From assembly GCA_963725175.1 (NCBI GenBank), contig CAVRXH010000006.1:2604001-2668000 (forward strand): a stretch of DNA of 64,000 nt. Reading direction: 5' to 3'. This DNA is from DASUBV01 sp963725175. GTDB taxonomy: Bacteria > Actinomycetota > Actinomycetes > Streptosporangiales > Streptosporangiaceae. The notes below the pieces were generated by a model. That model saw nothing but the letters and a program-made list of their open reading frames with translations. It was not told the DNA's origin and did no database searches. The position numbers and the translations under genes were made by a program. This document shows positions 52,039 to 60,999 of this stretch, one piece after another. Positions within the stretch are counted from its first letter, which is position 1. Each line of letters begins with the position of its first letter.

Positions 52039-52338
52039 ATGGCGCCACGCGACGAGATCCCCGCGCGGCGGATGGCCGCCCGCCGGATGGCCCGGCGCAC
52101 GGTGGCCGGCGAGCGGCGCGCGGCGGCCAGGGAGATGGGCGGCGGGCCCTGGCAGTGGGGCTGGCGGCGGCGCAGCCGGCGCAGGCGCACGCTGGGCTGC
52201 CTGCTGTGGCTGGTGACGCTGCTGTTCGTGCTGATCGTATTGTCAGTATTGTTCGGCGGGTTCCAGCGCGGCTCCCGGACCGGCGCCGGCTACCCGCACA
52301 GCGTGCCGACGGCCGTGGTGAGGGCCGCGACCCGCTGA
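52039..52338 (+). CDS. Small Arg-rich single-helix membrane protein
   Basis: A 99-aa hypothetical protein. It has a strongly basic N-terminal half (many Arg, RRRSRRRRTLG), then one membrane helix (CLLWLVTLLFVLIVLSVLFGG) and a short external tail. No family recognised. The charge pattern predicts the N-terminus inside. It starts divergently from the DUF4230 gene. Confidence 0.6.
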   Translation: MAPRDEIPARRMAARRMARRTVAGERRAAAREMGGGPWQWGWRRRSRRRRTLGCLLWLVTLLFVLIVLSVLFGGFQRGSRTGAGYPHSVPTAVVRAATR

Positions 52339-52396
52339 GCCAGGTACCGAGGTGATCGGCGGCGGCGGCGGGCGGGGCCGTGAGAGCATCGGCGCC

Positions 52397-53086
52397 GTGG
52401 CGACAGACTCCGACCCTCGTCCGCTGCTCGCGGCGTTACTGGTGCTCACGCTGGTCAGCGGGCTGGTGGATGCGGTGAGCTACCTGGGGCTCGGCCGGGT
52501 TTTCACCGCGAACATGACCGGCAACGTGGTGGTGCTCGGCTTCGCGGCGGCGGGCGCCGCCGGTTTCTCCGTGACCGCGACGATCACCTCGCTCGGCGCT
52601 TTCCTGGCCGGCGCGGTGGCAGCCGGCCGGGCGGCCAGGCGGAGCCGCGATACCCGGCGGCTGTTCATCGCCGCGATGGCGGCCGAGGCGGTGCTGGTGG
52701 GGGCGGCCGCGCTGATCTCGTTCCTGGCCGCGACGACCGCCACCGGCTGGGCCCGCTACACGGTGATCGCGATCCTCGGGCTGGCCATGGGCATGCGGAA
52801 CGCGGCGGTGCGGCGGCTGGGTGTGGCCGACCTGACCACGACGGTGCTGACCCAGACCCTGACGGGGCTGGCCACGGACTCCAGCCTGGCGGGCGGCGCT
52901 AACCCGCGCGGCCCGCGGCGGGCGGGCGCGGTGGTGGCCATGCTGGCCGGCGCGGTCGCGGGCGGCCTGATCTTCCTGCACGTCGACACGGCGCTGCCGC
53001 TGCTGCTGGCCTGCTTCCTGACGGCCGTGACCGGGGTGCTGCTGGCTGTCAGCCGGATCACGTTCCCCGCGGCCAAGCCCGCCTGA
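52397..53086 (+). CDS. DUF1275 (YoaK-like) membrane protein
   Basis: A 229-aa DUF1275 family protein with about six membrane helices. The family signature LVSGLVDAVSYLGLGRVFTANMTGN is present, as is TGLATDSSLAGG later. Function unknown in the literature I recall. The start is ambiguous: GTG at 52397 (used) or an in-frame GTG at 52352. Confidence 0.9.
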   Translation: MATDSDPRPLLAALLVLTLVSGLVDAVSYLGLGRVFTANMTGNVVVLGFAAAGAAGFSVTATITSLGAFLAGAVAAGRAARRSRDTRRLFIAAMAAEAVLVGAAALISFLAATTATGWARYTVIAILGLAMGMRNAAVRRLGVADLTTTVLTQTLTGLATDSSLAGGANPRGPRRAGAVVAMLAGAVAGGLIFLHVDTALPLLLACFLTAVTGVLLAVSRITFPAAKPA

Positions 53087-53109
53087 CCGGCGCGTGCGAG
53101 GATCGGGAC

Positions 53110-53418
53110 ATGAGCGACGAGCCGCAGATCACCGACAACCCCGAGGCGGCCCGGCTGGAGCTGGTCATCGACGGGCAGCTCGCCGAGCTGACCTACCGGA
53201 TCCGGGCCGGCCGCATGGTGATCACCCACACCGGGGTCCCCGAGTCGTTGCAGCATCGCGGCCTGGCGGGGCGCCTGGTCAGGGCGGCGGTCGAGAAGGC
53301 AGCGGCCGAGCAGCTCACGGTCGTCCCACTCTGCCCGTTCGCGCGAAACTGGCTGCAACTGAACAAGAAGGCCGCCGCGACGGTGACCGTCGACTGGGAG
53401 CGCAGCTCCGTCGCCTGA
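53110..53418 (+). CDS. GNAT-like N-acetyltransferase, short YjdJ type
   Basis: A 102-aa protein with the compact GNAT fold of the YjdJ/NATD1 family: LTYRIRAGRMVITHTGVPESLQHRGLAGRLV holds the acetyl-CoA loop (QHRGLAGRL), followed by PLCPFARNWL with the family Cys-Pro-Phe. Substrate unknown. It starts 23 nt after the DUF1275 stop and is probably cotranscribed. Confidence 0.88.
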   Translation: MSDEPQITDNPEAARLELVIDGQLAELTYRIRAGRMVITHTGVPESLQHRGLAGRLVRAAVEKAAAEQLTVVPLCPFARNWLQLNKKAAATVTVDWERSSVA

Positions 53419-53463
53419 GATCGCCCAAGCCGGTCCGCCCCGCGAGCCGCCCGCCCCGGCCCG

Positions 53464-55017
53464 CTACCCGGCGTCCCCGCCGCGGGCCGCCGCGTCGGCC
53501 AGGCTCATCAGGTACGCCGCGATCTCCAGGTGCCCGTGATGCCAGGCCCAGTCCGCGGCCGTGGCGTGGTGGCCGACGTCCCGCGCCAGCGGATCGGCGC
53601 CCAGCCCGGCCAGCAGGTCGATCATCGGCCTGCTGCCGTTCCAGGCGGCCTCGTGCAGCGCGGCGCAGCGGCCGCCGGCCCGGCGTACCGCGTTGACGTC
53701 GAAGCCGGCGCCGGCTAGCAGCCGGACCGCCGCCAGCCGGTCCTCCGCCGCCGCGCGGACGATCAGGTCGGGCTCGCGGGCCACCGCCTCGGCGGGCAGG
53801 CCAGGATCGGCCGATCGCAGTGCGTCGGCCCGCCGGGCGTCCCCCGCCATGCAGGCCCCCAGGAACTCCAGCACCGGGTCGGCGGGCGGCGGCGGTGCCG
53901 AGGCGGCCAGTACCGCCAGCACGGCGTGATGACCGGCGAGGGTGGCCAGTTCCCAGGAGTCGTGGCCGCCGTAGGCGCCGTGGCCGGTTCCCCGGCCCGC
54001 CGGGTCGGCGCCGTGCGCCACCAGCAGCCTGGCCCGGTCCGGCAGGTCCTTGGACACCGCCTTGATCAGTTCCTGGTCCAGGAGCTGCCGGGGCGAGGGA
54101 TGCGCCGGGGCCAGGCGCTGATGCCACGGGCCGCCGGCGCCGGTGCCGAGCCCGTGCCGCAGCAGCAGCCGCAGGTAGCCGTCGTCGTCCGGCGGCGACT
54201 GGAGGCCGCAGTTGTAGAGGGCCTGGCTGTCGTTCGGGTCCGCGCCGGCGGCCAGCAGCAGCTCGGCCAGCTCCATCGCGTCCGGATGCGCCGGCGGGGC
54301 GCCCTCGCCCCGGCCCAGCGCCCCGGCCAGCGCGGTGCGCGGCGACGGCAAGCCGTCTCGCAGGTACCCGGCGTTCGGGTCCGCGCCGGCCGCCAGCAGG
54401 ACCCGCGCCGTCGCCAGCCCCGACCGGCCAGGACCGGCGGTCACCCGCGAGTAGCACGCATGCAGCAGCGGTTCCCAGCCGAACGGGCCGCCAGGACGGC
54501 GGGCCGCGCCAGGGTCATCGCGCAGCAGCGCGGCAAGCTGCTCGTGCTCGCCGGCCGTGGCGGCCGCGCAGGCCGAGTGCCTGGCGACCTCGGGATGGCT
54601 GGCCAGCAGGTGACTCGCCTGCTCGAACCTGGCCGGGTCGTACTCGCCGTCCACCAGGCTGCCGAGCCGGATGAACTCCTCGGCCAGCTCGCCGGGGGCG
54701 GCGTCCTGGTCCGCCGCGCCGCCGGGCGGCCGCTGGCGCGGCGACCTGGAGTGCTCCGCGACGGCGGCCAGGTACTGGCGGAGCCGCGGCCAGCTCGGGA
54801 AGCCGTACTGCCTGGCGATGACGAGCTGGGCGTCGGCCCTGGTCAGCCCGGCCAGGCGCGGATCGGCCGGGTCCGCCAGGCCACGGAACCTGGGATGGAA
54901 CTCGGAGACAGCGGCCAGCGCGCTCGGTACCCCTGACCGGGCGAGCTGGGCGAGCATCCCCGCCTGGGCCCTGAAGTCCTCCAGGCTGGGCCGGGCGGGC
55001 AGCGGCATGACGGGCAC
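53464..55017 (-). CDS. Ankyrin-repeat protein
   Basis: A 517-aa cytosolic protein. The N-terminal about 90 residues (EDFRAQAGMLAQLARSG ... YGFPSWPRLRQYL) are the segment often found before bacterial ankyrin repeats. From about residue 140 come ankyrin repeats recognisable by LLAAGADPN, LLVAHGADPAGRG, LLAGAGFDVNAV and LLAGLGADPLARD. A central stretch is interrupted by Gly/Pro-rich linkers. It is probably a protein-interaction module, partner unknown. It converges with the GNAT gene. Confidence 0.9.
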   Translation of the reverse strand: MPVMPLPARPSLEDFRAQAGMLAQLARSGVPSALAAVSEFHPRFRGLADPADPRLAGLTRADAQLVIARQYGFPSWPRLRQYLAAVAEHSRSPRQRPPGGAADQDAAPGELAEEFIRLGSLVDGEYDPARFEQASHLLASHPEVARHSACAAATAGEHEQLAALLRDDPGAARRPGGPFGWEPLLHACYSRVTAGPGRSGLATARVLLAAGADPNAGYLRDGLPSPRTALAGALGRGEGAPPAHPDAMELAELLLAAGADPNDSQALYNCGLQSPPDDDGYLRLLLRHGLGTGAGGPWHQRLAPAHPSPRQLLDQELIKAVSKDLPDRARLLVAHGADPAGRGTGHGAYGGHDSWELATLAGHHAVLAVLAASAPPPPADPVLEFLGACMAGDARRADALRSADPGLPAEAVAREPDLIVRAAAEDRLAAVRLLAGAGFDVNAVRRAGGRCAALHEAAWNGSRPMIDLLAGLGADPLARDVGHHATAADWAWHHGHLEIAAYLMSLADAAARGGDAG

Positions 55018-55158
55018 GGTCGCCTCCCCCTCGCCGACCTTAGCCCGCCAGCCCGCGCTGGTCCCGGACCGGCGCGTCCGCGACCAGCGCTAACCGTCTC
55101 CAGGCCGGCCCCGACCTTAGGATGGCCGCGACGAGTCGAGCGACGGACGGGCGGGCAG

Positions 55159-55362
55159 ATGGCGGCTGACTGGGAGTACCGGGTGTCCTGGGTCGATGAC
55201 GACGTCGACAAGGTCCATGCGCAGATGGCCCAGTACGCCGAGGCCGGCTGGGAACTGGTTAACGGCAGCACCACCGTCTACCGGGTCGGCGACAGCATGA
55301 CCAAGGGCCTGCACTACCGCTACTCCCTCTACTGGCGCCGCGAGACCGCCCCCCGCCGCTAA
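55159..55362 (+). CDS. DUF4177-like small protein
   Basis: A 67-aa protein with the DUF4177 pattern (WEYRVSWV ... AQYAEAGWELVNG). No membrane segment. It precedes the MBL-fold hydrolase by 23 nt on the same strand, so both may share a transcript. Function unknown. Confidence 0.78.
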   Translation: MAADWEYRVSWVDDDVDKVHAQMAQYAEAGWELVNGSTTVYRVGDSMTKGLHYRYSLYWRRETAPRR

Positions 55363-55385
55363 CGCCGAGCCAAGGAGCGCCGCCG

Positions 55386-56216
55386 ATGACCGCGTGGATC
55401 TGCCGCACCTGCGGCGTCCAGCACCCCGACACCGGCCAGCCGCCGTCGAGCTGCGCGATCTGCGACGACGAACGGCAGTACGTCGGCTGGGGCGGGCAGC
55501 AGTGGACCACGATGGGCGAGCTCGCCGCCGAGCACGCCGTGGTGATCCGCGAGGAGGAGCCCGGCCTGTACGGCGTCGGGCTTGAGCCGTCGTTCGCCAT
55601 CGGGCAGCGCGCGCTGCTCGTCACCACCCCCGGCGGGAACGTGCTCTGGGACTGCGTCTCCCTGCTGGACGAGCCGGCCAGGGCCCGGATCGCCGAGCTC
55701 GGCGGCATCGACGCGATCTGCATGTCCCACCCGCACTTCTATGCCTCTAACGTCGAGTTCGCCGACGCGTTCGACGCGCGGATCTTCATCCCGCGCGCGG
55801 ACCGCGAGTGGGTGCGCCGGCCTTCGCCACGGATCGAGCTGTTCGACGACGAGGCCGAGCCGGTTCCCGGCCTGACGCTGGCCAGGATCGGCGGGCACTT
55901 CGACGGCGCGGCGGTGCTGCACTGGCCGGCCGGGTCGGACGGCCGAGGGGCGATGCTCACCGGCGACACCATCACCGTCGCGGCCGACCGCGACTGGGTG
56001 AGCTTCATGTGGTCGTTCCCCAACCACATCCCGCTGGACGAGGTGACCGTGCGCGACATCGCCCGCCGCGCCGGACGGTTCGCCTTTGACCGGGTTTATG
56101 GCGGCTGGTGGGGGCGAGTTGTCGTAGCCGACGGCGCGGCGGCCCTGCGGCGGTCCGCCGACCGGTACGTGGCCAGGCTGCGCGGCGAGCGGCCGTCCGG
56201 CACGCCTGGCGGCTGA
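55386..56216 (+). CDS. MBL-fold metallo-hydrolase with N-terminal zinc-ribbon-like motif
   Basis: A 276-aa protein. The N-terminus has CRTC and CAIC pairs (residues about 5-27), a rubredoxin/zinc-ribbon-like site. The remainder is a metallo-beta-lactamase fold. The usual HxHxDH is reduced to SHPHFYASN, with later GGHFDGAAVLHW and TGDTITV. This degenerate metal motif is known from a widespread subgroup of bacterial MBL proteins. The hydrolytic activity and substrate are unknown. Confidence 0.85.
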   Translation: MTAWICRTCGVQHPDTGQPPSSCAICDDERQYVGWGGQQWTTMGELAAEHAVVIREEEPGLYGVGLEPSFAIGQRALLVTTPGGNVLWDCVSLLDEPARARIAELGGIDAICMSHPHFYASNVEFADAFDARIFIPRADREWVRRPSPRIELFDDEAEPVPGLTLARIGGHFDGAAVLHWPAGSDGRGAMLTGDTITVAADRDWVSFMWSFPNHIPLDEVTVRDIARRAGRFAFDRVYGGWWGRVVVADGAAALRRSADRYVARLRGERPSGTPGG

Positions 56217-56304
56217 GCCCGGCGGCGGCCCGGTCGGTAGCCGCGGGAGGGCCGGACTAGGTGCCCCGGGTAACGTTGAGGATCACCTGCTGAGGGGGGC
56301 GGAG

Positions 56305-57216
56305 ATGCTCAAGCCGAGTCAAGGGCGCCTGGTCATGACCGGTGTGCCCATCGACTGTGTGTCCGCCCCGGGGCCGGACGCAGATCCGTTTGGCACCGAA
56401 CTATCGCCCGTGGCACTCCGGGCGATGGGCCTCGCGGACGCTATTGGCGCATCCGACGCCGGCGACCTGCCGGTCCGGCTCACCGGCCGGGCCAGGGACC
56501 CCGAGACGGGCATCGTCGGCTGGCCGTCCGTGCGCGACGTGACCGAGGCGGTCCGGCTCCAGGTGCGCGAGGTAGCCGCCGGCGACCGGATCCCGTTCAT
56601 GGTGGGCGGCTGCTGCACCCTGCTGCCCGGCGCGCTGGCCGGCGCCAAGGACGCGCTCGGCCAGATCGGCCTGGCCTACCTGGACGGGCACCTGGACACC
56701 TACGACGGCCAGACCTCGCCCACCGGGGAGCCCGCCGACATGCCCGTCTCGGTCATCTCCGGAAACGGCCCCGCCGCCTGGTCCCAGCATGTCGGCGCGC
56801 CGCTGGTCGGCCCAGGGCAGCTCCTCATGCTCGGCCCGCGCGACCGGGCCGAGGCCGCCACCCTGGGCGCCGTCCTGCCCGAGGACTGCGGCCTGGATCC
56901 CGAGCTCAGCCCCACCCAGCTCCGGGAGTGCGGGGTCAGCGCGGCCGCCCACGCCGCCGCGACCAGCCTGCAGGAGCGAGTCGGCCAGTTCTGGCTGCAC
57001 CTGGATGTGGACGTGCTGAGCGAGGAGGTGTTCCCTGCCACCGACTACCTGATGCCCGGCGGCCTCGACCTCGCCGAGCTCAGGGACCTGCTGGAGCCGC
57101 TGGTCACCTCGCCGGCGCTGGCCGGGCTCTCGCTGGGCTGCTACAACCCGAGCAAGGATCTCGACGGGTCGGGCGCCCAGGCCATTGTGACGCTCCTGGG
57201 GCATCTGCTCAGGTAG
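56305..57216 (+). CDS. Arginase/agmatinase-fold protein with altered metal site
   Basis: A 303-aa ureohydrolase-superfamily protein. The DxHxD motif is present (YLDGHLDTYD), as is the second Asp pair (HLDVDVLSEE). The first metal ligand motif GGDHS is replaced by GGCCT, so the usual His is lost and two Cys occur instead. Arginases and agmatinases need a binuclear Mn site, so activity may be changed or lost. A ribosome site lies before the ATG at 56305; another ATG at 56335 is possible. Single gene before tRNA-Lys. Confidence 0.85.
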   Translation: MLKPSQGRLVMTGVPIDCVSAPGPDADPFGTELSPVALRAMGLADAIGASDAGDLPVRLTGRARDPETGIVGWPSVRDVTEAVRLQVREVAAGDRIPFMVGGCCTLLPGALAGAKDALGQIGLAYLDGHLDTYDGQTSPTGEPADMPVSVISGNGPAAWSQHVGAPLVGPGQLLMLGPRDRAEAATLGAVLPEDCGLDPELSPTQLRECGVSAAAHAAATSLQERVGQFWLHLDVDVLSEEVFPATDYLMPGGLDLAELRDLLEPLVTSPALAGLSLGCYNPSKDLDGSGAQAIVTLLGHLLR

Positions 57217-57314
57217 ACCCGCACGCAGTCGGATCCGCTGCGCCATCGCGGTAGTGGGCCGTCAGGAGAAGTCGGTACGCTTCGAGCAGAGCGCGCTCGG
57301 AGTCAGTGCGCGCA

Positions 57315-57386
57315 GGGGCGTTAGCTCAATGGTAGAGCTGCAGACTTTTAATCTGTTGGTTCCGGGTTCGAGCCCCGGGCGCCCCA
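57315..57386 (+). tRNA. tRNA-Lys (TTT)
   Basis: Plus strand. Acceptor GGGGCGT/GCGCCCC, anticodon loop CTTTTAA on a GCAGA/TCTGT stem, T-loop TTCGAGC, discriminator A. Anticodon TTT. It lies exactly at the border between core-like genes and the toxin-antitoxin / Pgl region, so it is a possible integration site. Confidence 0.95.
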
Positions 57387-57467
57387 CTCCTGCCAAGCAA
57401 GAGACCTGGCCGCTGTCAGGCCGCCGCTGACGGAGCCAGATATTGCCGTTCGTATATACGTGGCTGT

Positions 57468-57689
57468 ATGATTGTATACATGAAGACGATGATCGATCTG
57501 AACGATGAGGCGCTGGAGCTAGCGGCAAGGGAGCTGGGGACGAGCACCAAGAAGGACACCGTTAACGCGGCGCTGGAGTTCGTGGCCAGCAGGCGGCAGC
57601 GCGTCGACCAGCTTCTCGATGACCCGTTTGCCCTGGGTGTCGGCCCGGACATCGCAGACCAGGAGGTCATGCGGTCGGCCCGCCGGTGA
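57468..57689 (+). CDS. VapB-type antitoxin
   Basis: A 73-aa ribbon-helix-helix antitoxin: KTMIDLNDEALELAARELGT followed by TKKDTVNAALEFVASRR, the standard VapB pattern. The C-terminal tail (LLDDPFALGVGPDIADQ) would bind the toxin. The ATG at 57468 or 57480 could be the start. The stop overlaps vapC by 4 nt. The promoter region just upstream is AT-rich (CGTATATACGTGG) and includes a palindrome-like TATATA, a likely autoregulation site. Confidence 0.9.
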   Translation: MIVYMKTMIDLNDEALELAARELGTSTKKDTVNAALEFVASRRQRVDQLLDDPFALGVGPDIADQEVMRSARR

Positions 57690-58123
57690 CGCTCCCGCAC
57701 GGTTCGGGCCGCCTCTACCTCATCGACACTTCGGCGCAGGCCAGGTACCGACATCCCGCCGTGCGCAAGGTGATAGCCGGGCTCATCGCCGACCGCGCTG
57801 CCGCTACGTGCGTCACGGTCGATCTGGAAGCTGGCTATTCCGGCCGCGACCTTGCCGAGGTAGAAATCATCGCGGAGCGCCGCAAGAACCTGTACACCGT
57901 GCTGCCGGTGAGCGAGGCAGTTGCTGAGCGGGCCAGAGAAGTCCAGGTCCGGATGGCAGCTCGCGGGCATCACCGGGCTGCAGGCGTCATCGACCTGATC
58001 ACCGCAGCAGTCGCCGAGCACCACGGTGCCGTGGTCCTGCACTACGACGCCGATTTCGAGCACATCGCCGCTGTCACCGGCCAGCCTCACGCCTGGATTG
58101 TGCCGCGCGGAAGCGTTGCCTGA
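57686..58123 (+). CDS. VapC-type PIN-domain toxin
   Basis: A 145-aa PIN-domain endoribonuclease. The acidic triad is visible in LIDTSAQARY, the conserved VDLEAGYS Glu, and AGVIDLITAAVAEHHGAVVLHYDADFEHIA. Partner of the preceding VapB through a GTGA overlap. It looks complete and functional. Confidence 0.92.
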   Translation: MTLPHGSGRLYLIDTSAQARYRHPAVRKVIAGLIADRAAATCVTVDLEAGYSGRDLAEVEIIAERRKNLYTVLPVSEAVAERAREVQVRMAARGHHRAAGVIDLITAAVAEHHGAVVLHYDADFEHIAAVTGQPHAWIVPRGSVA

Positions 58124-58206
58124 CTAACTGAAGCGGGCTCTGCTGGAGCGGGCGCCGAAGGCCGGCTACGCGATGCCTGGCCGGGTGGTGTCGGGCGAGT
58201 GGGCAG

Positions 58207-58241
58207 GTTCAGGCCCGTCCCTGGGCGGGGCGGGCCTGAAC
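58207..58241. terminator. Hairpin downstream of vapC
   Basis: Perfect 11-bp inverted repeat GTTCAGGCCCG / CGGGCCTGAAC with a 13-nt loop, 83 nt after the vapC stop. It lies between vapC (plus) and the RelE relic (minus), so it may end transcripts from both sides. No T-run follows. Confidence 0.5.
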
Positions 58242-58366
58242 TGTTGCGGGGATTGCGTGGCCGACTCGTCATCTACATCGAGGCACTGATACCCCGGAGG
58301 CATTCGGCGCGGCGTTCGCCGCCCGCGCTCTCTGCCCGGTCGGCCGTGCCACCGTGCAGCGGGCTG

Positions 58367-58484
58367 TTAGGAGCGGTAGGCGTCCCGGCGGTGAGCCACT
58401 GCCAGGACTGTGACGACGCGATTGTCATGGTCGACCGTGTACAGCTGGCGTGAAAGTGATCTTGAAAGGTGGTGCCTGGCTCAT
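58367..58484 (-). pseudogene. RelE-type toxin relic with internal deletion
   Basis: Begins MSQAPPFKITFTPA at an ATG overlapping the phd stop (ATGA). Then, in a shifted frame, comes the RelE C-terminus QLYTVDHDNRVVTVLAVAHR followed by RDAYRS and a TAA at 58367. Only 118 bp remain of a gene that is normally about 260-290 bp, so the middle of the protein is gone and the junction is out of frame. In the starting frame it stops after about 19 codons. This is a dead toxin beside an intact antitoxin. Confidence 0.8.
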
Positions 58485-58771
58485 TCGTCTGCGGCCCGGC
58501 GCGCGGCCAGATCATTGGCAATATCTGCGGCAGAGAAGACGCGGCCCGCACCCGCGTCAGCCAGGCCTTCCCGCAGATCCTGGACCAGTTCGCTGTCGGA
58601 CAGCACCTCGATGGTCTCCCGGAGACGCTCAAGTTCCCCGGAGGGCACCACGTCAGCCACGTGGACGCCGTGTGCGATAACCGATACGGATTCGCCGTGC
58701 TCGGCGCGGCGCACGACCTCAGTCGACGATGGCTGGTCCTCCGCCTGAACCGTCAGTGTTGGCTCGCTCAC
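58481..58771 (-). CDS. Phd/YefM-type antitoxin
   Basis: A 96-aa protein starting at a GTG at 58771. It has the Phd/YefM pattern (SSTEVVRRAEHGESVSVIAHGVHVADVVPSGELERLRET) and a C-terminal toxin-binding tail (FSAADIANDLAARRAADE). It is followed by a deleted RelE gene, so it is now probably an orphan antitoxin that may still repress its own promoter. Confidence 0.82.
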   Translation of the reverse strand: MSEPTLTVQAEDQPSSTEVVRRAEHGESVSVIAHGVHVADVVPSGELERLRETIEVLSDSELVQDLREGLADAGAGRVFSAADIANDLAARRAADE

Positions 58772-59333
58772 CCCATGTATCGTACGCGTCTCGTGGCATC
58801 TCCCCACTGAACAGAGCCTCCGATCCTTGACGCTCTGCTGAGGGATCACCGCGGCGTCGAGTCGGCGCTCATGGCGCACCCAGACACGCGATGCGCAGCG
58901 ACTGCTCGTCGCCGACCCGCATATTTGGTACCTTGAACGGCGATTCGCGGTGGCCAGCCGCCGGATCGATACCCAGCGGGTCGATTCCGTCGATCATGCC
59001 ATCAGCATCGCGCCAGTCGTCGGCTCGACCCCATCCGCCCCACAACCTGCTTTGGCCCGCGCGCATGCGAGCGGTAAGTGTTCAATGTGCGAACCGGCGG
59101 TTCCGGGCTGGCGATAGGTCCGGCCCGTTTGGGCGAACCTGCGCGACGGTGCCGCACGAGGCTGTCGCCGCAGGGTCAGACGGGTTCTGGTAGTGAGGGA
59201 CACGGCCGCCCGTCTGCCTGATGCCCTGAGAAAGGTCGGCATTGAGCTGAGGCTCTCCGGCCGCTTGCCGACTCAGTCGGACGGGCCGACCGGGCCGGGT
59301 TGGATCGCGCCGGCGAGGACTGAGGCCAGAACG
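58772..59333. other. About 560-bp stretch with no supported gene
   Basis: Short open frames on both strands lack start signals and family resemblance. Composition is slightly less GC-rich than the biosynthetic cluster. I see no clear repeat or RNA gene here. Confidence 0.5.
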
Positions 59334-60650
59334 TCATATTAGAACGCCTGGGGGCGGTTCGTTCCGGTTGATGCCTGGGGCAGGGGTTCCGATGACGTGG
59401 CGGTAATCTACTTCGCCGCCTACGAATTCGGCCTCGCTGAAGTCAGCCGCGATGTTGTTAAAGCGGGCTCGGCGGAAGTCGACCGTACCGTCGCTGAACC
59501 GGGCGCTGAAGTCGGCTGTGCCGTTGCTGAAGCGAGCGTGACAGAAGTTGACCATGCTACCGGCGAACCTGACACCGCTGAACTGAATGCCCGCGTCCTT
59601 GAAAGCTGTTCCGTCGAAGTGAACTTTGCCGTCAGTGAACTGGGCGGAGCTGAAGTCGACTGTGCAGCCGTCGAAGCTAGCAGCGTTGAAGCGGACTTCG
59701 GCTCCGCTGAATTCAGCATTGTCGAATCTGATCAGGTGGCCACTGAATTCGGCGGCACTGAAGTAAACGTTGCCATTGCTGAACTGGGCCTGGTCGAACT
59801 CGACGGTGTCGCTGGCGAACTGGGCGAGGCTGAAGTAGACGGTGGCTCCGGTGAACTGGGTGAAGTTGAAGTCGGCTATGTCGCCGGTGAATCGGGCACG
59901 GGTGAAGCTGACGGTGCCGTCGGTGAACTGGGCACCGTTGAAGGTTGCGTTGTCGAGGGTGGCGCCGGTGAGGTCGAGGTCGTGTCCGCGCCAGTCCTGG
60001 TGGGCGGGTGAGCGTTCGTCGTCGGGCTGTAGGTGGGCGGCGATGATGCGGATGATGGTCTGGCAAATTTCCCGGTCGGCGGCGTGGTCCCGGCTATGGG
60101 TGGCAGGCGCTTCGTGGTCGGGTTCGGGCTGGCGGGGCATGCGGAGGTAGGCGCAGAGGACGTCGATGCAGGTCTGGCGTTGCCCCAGCCAGTCGTCGGC
60201 GAGACCGGCCATCGCGTAGACGCCAGCCAGGCGGATGGCGGGGTTGTCGTGGCCGAGTTGGCCGGCGGCGGCAGTGAATCGCTCGTTGAGGAGGCGGGTG
60301 GCTTCGCGCTGCTCGGCTCGGATGGCGAGGTTGTGGTCGAATTCGGCGACGCGCTGGCGGCGGTAGGCGGTGACGAGGCCGACGACTCCGCCGATTCCGG
60401 CGGCGACGGCGAATGCGACCTTGAGAAGGTCGTAGAAGGTGGCGGGGGAGAACATGGGTTCGTGCTTGAAGCCGCGGAAGTGCAGGAAATAGAACCCGGC
60501 GACGGTCACGGCGATGGTGATGGCGAAGGCGAGGGCGAGCATGCTGGTTATGGCCCAGCGCATGGGGGCAAGCTGCTCTGTTCCTACTTCGTGCTGGCGG
60601 GCGCGGAAAAGGCGCCACCAGGGACGGTCTGGCCGGCCGGGGGCGGTCAT
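59334..60650 (-). CDS. Pentapeptide-repeat membrane protein
   Basis: About 438 aa. It has a cytoplasmic N-terminus, two membrane helices (WAITSMLALAFAITIAVTVAG; FYDLLKVAFAVAAGIGGVVGL), and a helical region containing FTAAAGQLGHDNPAIRLAGVYAMAGLADDW, typical of pentapeptide-repeat proteins in actinomycetes. From about residue 215 comes a long run of five-residue repeats centred on Phe (A(R/Q/E)F(T/S)x), folding as a right-handed beta-helix. I start at the ATG at 60650. The function is unknown. The two-helix plus repeat layout recurs near actinobacterial defence and mobile islands. Confidence 0.88.
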   Translation of the reverse strand: MTAPGRPDRPWWRLFRARQHEVGTEQLAPMRWAITSMLALAFAITIAVTVAGFYFLHFRGFKHEPMFSPATFYDLLKVAFAVAAGIGGVVGLVTAYRRQRVAEFDHNLAIRAEQREATRLLNERFTAAAGQLGHDNPAIRLAGVYAMAGLADDWLGQRQTCIDVLCAYLRMPRQPEPDHEAPATHSRDHAADREICQTIIRIIAAHLQPDDERSPAHQDWRGHDLDLTGATLDNATFNGAQFTDGTVSFTRARFTGDIADFNFTQFTGATVYFSLAQFASDTVEFDQAQFSNGNVYFSAAEFSGHLIRFDNAEFSGAEVRFNAASFDGCTVDFSSAQFTDGKVHFDGTAFKDAGIQFSGVRFAGSMVNFCHARFSNGTADFSARFSDGTVDFRRARFNNIAADFSEAEFVGGEVDYRHVIGTPAPGINRNEPPPGVLI

Positions 60651-60999
60651 GTCCGCATCGTGCCAGGTGCCTCGTTGCCCGGACTGGCCTTTGGGTGATT
60701 GTGCGCACGCAGGGCGCTCCGCTTGCCGCTGACCCCAGCAGGGGTGAGCGAGCGACCGGTGAGACCACCGCATGGCGGCCAGGTGTCTTCAGTGATCCGC
60801 CTCGGCTGGGTTCAGGGCGAGGGCTTTTGGGCCGGGACCCCGCTGAAGGTGATGGGCAGGTGCGGGCCTTCGATGAGGGTGGGGTGGTTCGCATGACGGT
60901 ACGTTCGGTCAACATGGACTGCCTGGGGTTTCCACGATCACAAGCGGGCCTCGTGCCGCCGTTCCAGGTCATGTGAGACCGCCGGTTTCCTGGCCCGGC

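Noticed and set aside
59397..60011. Repetitive plus-strand frame with (V/A)-E-(V/L) repeats
   Set aside because: It is the antisense image of the pentapeptide repeats and not a gene of its own.
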